From Gluconobacter morbifer G707 (GTDB lineage Bacteria > Pseudomonadota > Alphaproteobacteria > Acetobacterales > Acetobacteraceae), in NCBI RefSeq assembly GCF_000234355.1, contig NZ_AGQV01000001.1, positions 558,001 to 622,000 on the forward strand: a stretch of 64,000 bases of DNA, in the 5' to 3' direction. Positions 59,407-64,000 of this stretch are shown piece by piece; position 1 is the first letter of the stretch; each line of letters begins with the position of its first letter. The translations under genes and the position numbers were made by a program. The notes under the pieces are model-generated. The model did not search any database and was not told the DNA's origin. It was given only the letters and a program-made list of their open reading frames with translations.

Positions 59407-60128
59407 GCCGCGAGATTGTCTGTGTATGCCTGACGGATGATCATGGCCTGCGTGGTGGGAAATTCGATGATCCGTTCCGGGCGGTTGGCGAAAAATGTTT
59501 TGAAGGCGTCGGAAACGCCGGGAATGATGGAGTAGTCGTGCGTCAGGATGATGCCGCCGGGCACCATGCGCGGATAGAAGAACTCCAGTCCGGCCAGTGT
59601 GGCGTCGTGCAGGTCCACGTCCAGATGCACGAAAGAAAAGCGGAGATGATCCAGACCTTCCGTCGTGCCGGGAAACATCCCCTGATGGAAATGGACGCCC
59701 TGGTATGGGGAGAGGAGGCGCTGGACGACGGGTAGCGTGCCAACGAATTCGCCCTGTCTGAATACCGCACGTTCGCTCCTGCCGTGCCCTTCGGGCAGCC
59801 CTTCGAATGTATCGAAGAGGTGAAGCTGGCGACTGTCCTTGACCTCGCACAGGAGTGCTGCGGATGCCCCGCGATAGACTCCGAATTCCGCGAAGTCCCC
59901 CGCGATCCGGGCCTGTGCATGGGCGAATTCATGCAGGATGAAGGCTTCATCGGCACTGAGAAGCGAGTGCGCGTTGCGGGAGCAGGCCCGCAGACGCCGG
60001 ACCGTATCGGGATTTTTATGTCCGGACAGTAGCGTCAGTTGCAGGAAGTTCTGCACCCCGAAGGTCAGTTTGCGGGCAATACGGCTGTGTCCGACAAAGC
60101 GGCGCAGCCTCTCGTTTCTCATCCACAT
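59403..60128 (-). CDS. TylF/MycF family class I methyltransferase
   Basis: The 241-residue protein has the TylF (macrocin O-methyltransferase) form: GDFAEFGVYRGASAALL as the SAM-binding start, LHLFDTFEGLPEG, then FVHLDVDLHDATLAGLEFFYPRMVPGGIILTHDY with the metal-binding Asp residues. These enzymes O-methylate sugars or other small molecules. In this genomic position it might act on a surface polysaccharide; the substrate is unknown. Upstream it is 10 bases from the end of gpsA on the same strand, so it may be expressed with it. Confidence 0.85.
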   Translation of the reverse strand: MWMRNERLRRFVGHSRIARKLTFGVQNFLQLTLLSGHKNPDTVRRLRACSRNAHSLLSADEAFILHEFAHAQARIAGDFAEFGVYRGASAALLCEVKDSRQLHLFDTFEGLPEGHGRSERAVFRQGEFVGTLPVVQRLLSPYQGVHFHQGMFPGTTEGLDHLRFSFVHLDVDLHDATLAGLEFFYPRMVPGGIILTHDYSIIPGVSDAFKTFFANRPERIIEFPTTQAMIIRQAYTDNLAA

Positions 60129-60138
60129 TTTGTCACAA

Positions 60139-61110
60139 TTACTCCAGCGTCGGCGGCCGGTCCAGCAGGAGGTGTCTTGCGTCGTCCGGGGTGAATTCCC
60201 CGGCCAGCAGGCGTGTCACTGTTTCCATGATGGGTGCACTGACATCTGTTGCCCGTGCAAGGGCCTGCATTGCGGGTGCGGTGTGAACACCTTCTGCCAC
60301 CGTGGTCCGGGCGGCAAGGATGTCCGCGAGTGGCCGGCCTTCCCCCAGTTCAAGGCCGAGGCTGTAGTTTCGTGATCCCCGGCCTGTACAGGTCAGGATC
60401 AGATCGCCCATGCCAGCCAGCCCTGCGATGGTTGATGCCCGTCCTCCCGTCGCTTCCGCCAGGCGTCCGATTTCCGCAACGGCGCGGGTGATCAGGGCCG
60501 CCCGGGCGTTCTCGCCCAGTCCGGCCCCGATCGTGATGCCTGCGCCGATGGCCACCACGTTCTTCGCGGCCCCGGCAAGCTGGACGCCTTTCGGGTCGTC
60601 GCTGGCGTAGAGACGGAAGGACGATGTGTTCAGCAGTTCGGTCAGTTGCACGGCAAGGGCAAGTTCCGCACAGGCCAGCGTTGCGGCGGCGGGGAGTCCG
60701 CGCGCCACCTCGATGGCGAAGTTCGGGCCTGAGAGCACCCCGCAGGGTCGGCCCGGCATGGTTTCGGCCAGAACCTCCAGCGGCAGGCGGGATGTGCCCT
60801 CTTCCAGTCCCTTGCAGCAGGTAATGACGGGAATCGACGGAGCCAGGACCGTTTCCAGCCGGGTGGAAACGTCCCGCAGGGTCTGCATCGGCACGACCAG
60901 AAGCACCACATCGGCTGACTGCGGGAAGGTGCCGGTGATGGTGACGTTCTCCGGCAGGCGCACGGTCGGCAGGCGAGGCAGGACCCGGGTCCCCGGTGGC
61001 ACGGGAGAACGCATCCACAGCGTGATGTCCGCTCCGGTGGCTGCGGTGGCGCAGGCCAGCGCCGTTCCCCAGGCTCCGGCACCGATCACCGCGATATGAG
61101 GCTTCGTCAT
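60139..61110 (-). CDS. gpsA: Glycerol-3-phosphate dehydrogenase (NAD(P)+)
   Basis: GpsA reduces dihydroxyacetone phosphate to sn-glycerol 3-phosphate for phospholipid synthesis. From the ATG at 61110 (GGAGGA about six bases upstream) the protein has 323 residues, with the Rossmann GAGAWGTALA (10-19), VLSGPNFAIEVARGLP and the catalytic Lys in GAAKNVVAIGAGI, then GLGENARAALITRAVAEI and GLAGMGDLILTCTG. A longer frame to 61266 has no ribosome site. It follows rlmJ by 17 bases. Confidence 0.96.
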   Translation of the reverse strand: MTKPHIAVIGAGAWGTALACATAATGADITLWMRSPVPPGTRVLPRLPTVRLPENVTITGTFPQSADVVLLVVPMQTLRDVSTRLETVLAPSIPVITCCKGLEEGTSRLPLEVLAETMPGRPCGVLSGPNFAIEVARGLPAAATLACAELALAVQLTELLNTSSFRLYASDDPKGVQLAGAAKNVVAIGAGITIGAGLGENARAALITRAVAEIGRLAEATGGRASTIAGLAGMGDLILTCTGRGSRNYSLGLELGEGRPLADILAARTTVAEGVHTAPAMQALARATDVSAPIMETVTRLLAGEFTPDDARHLLLDRPPTLE

Positions 61111-61127
61111 GGATGGGTCCTCCGTTT

Positions 61128-61964
61128 TCATTCGTCGGCCAGACGTTCGATATTGACCGTGATGGTGTCGCCATCTTCCGGAGAGAGGGCTGTCTGTAAC
61201 GCTGCCAGAATGGCCTGTGCGTCCTGCTCGAAGCCATATGGCGGATTGACCACCAGCACTCCGCAACCGTTCAGGCGCGACGGGTCCAGCGGCGGGCGCA
61301 GCAGGAATTCACAGGCGATCATGTCGCGGATGCCGGCTTCCAGCAGGGCTGTCTGGAAGGCCCGGACCGGCGTGCGGTGCTTGACGGGGTACCAGATCGC
61401 GATGATTCCGGCCCGGAACCGGGACTGGATCAGGGACACTGCGCGGGCGCATTGCGCAAAATCATCCGGCTTCTCGAAAGGCGGATCGATCAGGACCAGT
61501 CCGCGCTTGAGGTCTTTGGGCGGCAGCAGGGCCCGCAATGCCTCATAGCCATCCCGGTGATGGACGGAAACTTGTGGGTCGTTGCGAAACAGCCGCCGCA
61601 GGGGCCGCACGTCTTCGGGGTGAAGTTCACAGGCCGCTAGCCGGTCCTGCGGGCGCAGGGCGTATCGCGTGAATTGGGGCGAGCCGGGATAAAGGCCCAG
61701 CGCCCGCACTGCGCCGAGATAATCCTGTAATGCGGCTGGGGAGGTGTCTTCGGTCTCTTCAAGAAGGCGTCCGATTCCTGCACGCCATTCCCCGGTCTTT
61801 TCTGCCTCTTCGGATGATAGATCGTAATGTCCGCATCCGGCATGTGTATCGAGAACGAAGAAACCCGCCGGTTTGCGGGAAAGGAACTTCAGAAGCGCCA
61901 GAAGGAGTGCATGCTTGACGCAATCCGCGAAATTCCCGGCGTGATAGGCGTGACGATAGTTCAA
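61128..61964 (-). CDS. rlmJ: 23S rRNA (adenine(2030)-N6)-methyltransferase RlmJ
   Basis: The 278-residue protein starts MNYRHAYHAGNFADCVKHA, the family signature, followed by the SAM-binding DTHAGCGHYDL and the catalytic LIDPPFEK motif (DPPF) near residues 160-170. RlmJ methylates A2030 of 23S rRNA. It lies between gpsA and tsaD on the minus strand, where many relatives have only tsaD-gpsA. Confidence 0.95.
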   Translation of the reverse strand: MNYRHAYHAGNFADCVKHALLLALLKFLSRKPAGFFVLDTHAGCGHYDLSSEEAEKTGEWRAGIGRLLEETEDTSPAALQDYLGAVRALGLYPGSPQFTRYALRPQDRLAACELHPEDVRPLRRLFRNDPQVSVHHRDGYEALRALLPPKDLKRGLVLIDPPFEKPDDFAQCARAVSLIQSRFRAGIIAIWYPVKHRTPVRAFQTALLEAGIRDMIACEFLLRPPLDPSRLNGCGVLVVNPPYGFEQDAQAILAALQTALSPEDGDTITVNIERLADE

Positions 61965-62244
61965 GGTGACGATGTCCTGAGAGAGGGGACGCTGGGTTCA
62001 GGGTGTGCAGGGTCGGTCCCTCGGTCTGTCAGGGAGAGGTCCAAACCGTTTTCCATGGGGAGCCACCCGGTAAAAGGCGCGGTCCGCGCAGGGCGGTGCA
62101 TGTCATGGGTTGAACGGGGCACGGACATCAGGGTTTTCCGTTCCCTGCAGGTCCGACGAGACGGGAATGCCAGGAAGGGAGGTTCGAACAGAGGTCTGTT
62201 CGGACTGAGCGGGTTTCCATCGACCGTTATGGGCAGGCGCGGGC
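61965..62244. other. Intergenic region with no supported gene
   Basis: These 280 bases separate tsaD from rlmJ on the minus strand. Reading frames are open on both strands but show only Pro/Arg-rich shadow sequence and no good ribosome site. It should contain the rlmJ-gpsA promoter, which I could not fix. Confidence 0.5.
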
Positions 62245-63303
62245 TCATGCGTGGGCCGGCTGGCGTTCCGAAAGGGGCCAGCGTGGGCGGGCTGCGGTGT
62301 CGGTTTCGTCCGGGGTTTCCCCGGCGTGGAGGCGTTCCAGTGCGGCCCAGCCAACCATGACGGCATTGTCCGTGCACAGCCGCAGGGGCGGAGCGATGAA
62401 CGGAATGCCGTGTCTGGCGGCCACCTTTTCAAGGCGGGCGCGCAGCATCTGGTTGGCCGCGACCCCTCCGGCCACCACCAGCGCGGTGGATGCCGGGGCG
62501 AGCGCCAGTGCATGCTCGGCCCGGTCCGCCATGACGTCTGCCACGGCGCGCTGAAAGGATGCGGCCACATCCGCGGCAAACTGGCGGGAAAGGGCGCCTT
62601 TTCCCTGCGGTTCGATCAGGCGGCTGACGGCGGTTTTCAGGCCGGAAAACGAAAAATCGCATCCGTCGCGTCCTCTGAGAGGGCGGGGGAGGTCGAAGGC
62701 ATCATCCCGTCCTTCCAGCGCAAGTTTTTCCAGCGCCGGGCCACCGGGCCAGCCAAGGCCAAGCATTTTCGCCACCTTGTCGAAAGCCTCGCCCGCCGCA
62801 TCGTCGATCGTCCCGCCCAGCCGGACATAATGCCCCGTGCCTTCCACGGAAACGCACTGGCAATGGCCGCCGGAGACCAGCATCGTCAGATAGGGGAACC
62901 GGAGTCCCGCGCCAAGGGATGGCAGGCGCGGCGTCAGGATATGCGCCTCGATATGGTTGACCGCGATGAAAGGGCGTCCCAGCGCCATGGCCAGCCCCTT
63001 GGCATAGGAACTCCCCACGATCAGTCCCCCGATCAGCCCCGGCCCCGTCGTGGCGGCAAAGGTGTCGATGTCCGGCAGGGCCAGACCCGCTTTGTCCAGC
63101 ACGGTCCGCACCAGGGCGGGCAGGGCGTCCAGATGCGCGCGGGCTGCAATCTCCGGGACGACGCCCCCCAGAATTTCATGATCCTTCTGCGATACGACGC
63201 CTTCGGCCAGGATGTCGCCCGCATGGCTGAGGATGGCGCAGCCGGTGTCATCGCAGGACGTTTCAATTGCTAGAAGGGGGCGGCATGACGGGGAGTAGGA
63301 CAT
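62245..63303 (-). CDS. tsaD: tRNA N6-adenosine threonylcarbamoyltransferase TsaD
   Basis: TsaD is the ASKHA-fold subunit that attaches the threonylcarbamoyl group to A37 of ANN-decoding tRNAs. The 352-residue protein has the start LLAIETSCDDTGCAIL, EIAARAHLDAL, the metal motif NHIEAH, the VSGGHCQ and GGTIDDAAGEAFDKVAKMLGL motifs and VVAGGVAANQMLR. The ATG at 63303 or the ATG at 63312 may be used; an ATG further up lacks similarity. The divergent hemC starts 67 bases away across an inverted repeat. Confidence 0.95.
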   Translation of the reverse strand: MSYSPSCRPLLAIETSCDDTGCAILSHAGDILAEGVVSQKDHEILGGVVPEIAARAHLDALPALVRTVLDKAGLALPDIDTFAATTGPGLIGGLIVGSSYAKGLAMALGRPFIAVNHIEAHILTPRLPSLGAGLRFPYLTMLVSGGHCQCVSVEGTGHYVRLGGTIDDAAGEAFDKVAKMLGLGWPGGPALEKLALEGRDDAFDLPRPLRGRDGCDFSFSGLKTAVSRLIEPQGKGALSRQFAADVAASFQRAVADVMADRAEHALALAPASTALVVAGGVAANQMLRARLEKVAARHGIPFIAPPLRLCTDNAVMVGWAALERLHAGETPDETDTAARPRWPLSERQPAHA

Positions 63304-63323
63304 GCCATGCATTATGACCGAGT

Positions 63324-63340
63324 CTGTCAGATCATGACAG
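63324..63340. promoter_or_regulatory. Inverted repeat between tsaD and hemC
   Basis: CTGTCA (63324-63329) and TGACAG (63335-63340) form a perfect inverted repeat with a 5-base spacer, in the 67 bases between two divergent genes. On the minus strand CTGTCA is followed 18 bases later by CATAAT, a possible tsaD promoter. The repeat may be an operator or the -35 pair of back-to-back promoters. Confidence 0.45.
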
Positions 63341-63370
63341 TCCTGCCGGAATGGAGTACAGGTGCGGTTC

Positions 63371-64000
63371 ATGAATGCTCCCGTCCTGGCTTCCGACGCC
63401 CTCCAGAAGGTCGCCGCGGAAGCCGTCCGTCGCTCCCATGCTGTCGAGACGCCGTCCCGACGCACTCTTCCCCTGCGTGTCGGAACCCGTGCCTCGCCGC
63501 TGGCTCTCGTTCAGACGCGCAATTTCCTGACGCGCCTGACACGGTTCTGTCCCATCCTGCGTGATATGGGGGCTTTCCAGGAGCACCAGATCAGCACGGA
63601 AGGGGATCGTAACCTCGTCCAGCGTCTGGCGGAGATTGGCGGAAAGGGGCTTTTCGCCAAGGAAATTCACGAGGCCCTTCTGGCCGGTCGCATCGATTTT
63701 GCGGTGCACAGCCTCAAGGATCTCGAGACCAATCTTCCCCCCGGCCTCGTTCTGGCCTGCACGCTCAAGCGCGAAGACGCCCGCGACACCATTCTCCTCC
63801 GGGACCGGACGGTCGAAGTTGATCCCGCCCGTCCGTATGACTGCCTTCCTGAAGGTGCGCTGATCGGCTGTGCCTCCGTCCGCCGTCAGGCGCAGATGCT
63901 GCATGTCCGTCCGGACCTGAAGTTCTGTCTTCTGCGCGGTAACGTCCAGACACGTCTGGACAAGCTGCGGGCCGGTGCCTGTGACGCCACGCTTCTGGCG
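63371..64000 (+). CDS. hemC: Hydroxymethylbilane synthase (5' part only)
   Basis: The frame opens at the ATG 63371 and runs off the right end after 210 codons. A 35-residue N-terminal extension precedes LPLRVGTRASPLALVQTR; then ISTEGDRNL, GGKGLFAKEIHEALLAGRIDFAVHSLKDL and IGCASVRRQAQM follow, which are the porphobilinogen deaminase landmarks including the catalytic Asp of the HSLKDL region. HemC polymerises four porphobilinogen units in heme synthesis. The dipyrromethane-binding Cys (near the C-terminal domain) lies outside the window. Heme supply fits the oxidase-related genes here only loosely. Confidence 0.95.
   Translation, partial: MNAPVLASDALQKVAAEAVRRSHAVETPSRRTLPLRVGTRASPLALVQTRNFLTRLTRFCPILRDMGAFQEHQISTEGDRNLVQRLAEIGGKGLFAKEIHEALLAGRIDFAVHSLKDLETNLPPGLVLACTLKREDARDTILLRDRTVEVDPARPYDCLPEGALIGCASVRRQAQMLHVRPDLKFCLLRGNVQTRLDKLRAGACDATLLA

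Noticed and set aside
61961-62377. 138-codon minus-strand frame between tsaD and rlmJ
   Set aside because: Pro/Arg-rich sequence without a family or ribosome site, partly inside tsaD.
1-64000. CRISPR arrays, insertion sequences, integrases, phage genes, known riboswitches
   Set aside because: No regularly spaced repeats, transposase or integrase motifs or riboswitch cores were noticed when reading both strands; a profile scan could not be run.

Overview
The window is 64 kb of compact, GC-rich chromosome from an alphaproteobacterium, most likely an acetic acid bacterium (Acetobacteraceae, close to Gluconobacter). This is inferred from the membrane-bound PQQ-dependent dehydrogenase, the alphaproteobacterial gene orders (rpmH-rnpA-yidD-yidC-engB-argB, kdsD-lptC-lptA-lptB-rpoN, murJ-mutS-glnD) and protein character; no database search was run. 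I see no insertion sequence, prophage, CRISPR array or rRNA operon. There is one tRNA gene (Leu, anticodon CAG). Two CDSs run off the ends: lpxI on the left and hemC on the right.

Layout. 1-1000: end of lpxI, gloA and a tiny stand-alone histidine-phosphotransfer-like protein. 1.1-5.3 kb: ribosome, membrane-insertase and arginine operon. 5.3-6.6 kb: PAS/GGDEF-like protein with a lost GGDEF motif. 6.8-9.4 kb: dapD-dapE-membrane protein. 9.4-11.7 kb: def-fmt-truA. 11.9-13.1 kb: small heat-shock protein, DUF1150 and RidA proteins, ending in a bidirectional terminator shared with rpoN. 13.2-18.6 kb: rnd-kdsD-lptC-lptA-lptB-rpoN (minus strand). 18.7-26 kb: tRNA-Leu, an NDUFA9-like protein and gltD-gltB. 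26-33.5 kb: acyltransferase, oligoendopeptidase F, ABC1 kinase, the PQQ dehydrogenase and a coiled-coil protein. 33.7-38 kb: uvrB, greB, nudix, gshB. 38-41.3 kb: pmtA, a degenerate cytochrome oxidase subunit I, ctaB, coxF. 41.4-47.4 kb: Tim44-like, PmbA, M16 peptidase, thrC, royal-jelly-like protein (minus). 47.4-57 kb: small hypothetical protein, TPR/glycosyltransferase-like protein, then murJ-mutS-glnD. 57-64 kb: DUF4112, glutathione peroxidase, nucleoside transporter, methyltransferase, gpsA, rlmJ, tsaD, hemC.

How the genes fit together. The content is mostly housekeeping: envelope building (lpxI, kdsD, lptABC, murJ, yidC, pmtA, gpsA), nitrogen assimilation and its control (gltBD, glnD, rpoN), amino acids (argB, dapDE, thrC), RNA and protein maturation (rnpA, truA, fmt, def, tsaD, rlmJ, rnd), DNA repair (uvrB, mutS), glutathione chemistry (gloA, gshB, Gpx) and periplasmic oxidation (PQQ dehydrogenase). 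Genes are tightly packed, with many 4-base start/stop overlaps and several convergent overlaps.

Most unusual item. The gene at 39121-40293 is a shrunken heme-copper oxidase subunit I. By eye it keeps the two histidines that bind the low-spin heme but has lost all three CuB histidines, the high-spin heme histidine and the active-site tyrosine. It sits in what looks like the remnant of a cytochrome c oxidase operon (with ctaB and coxF). An intact, in-frame, non-oxidase derivative suggests retained selection for another heme role. Other leads are a GGDEF protein with a destroyed signature and a possible CTG start, an orphan phosphotransfer domain, a palindromic operator candidate inside the gltDB promoter, a sigma-32-like promoter at hsp20, and inverted repeats upstream of dapD, hemC/tsaD and the PQQ dehydrogenase.
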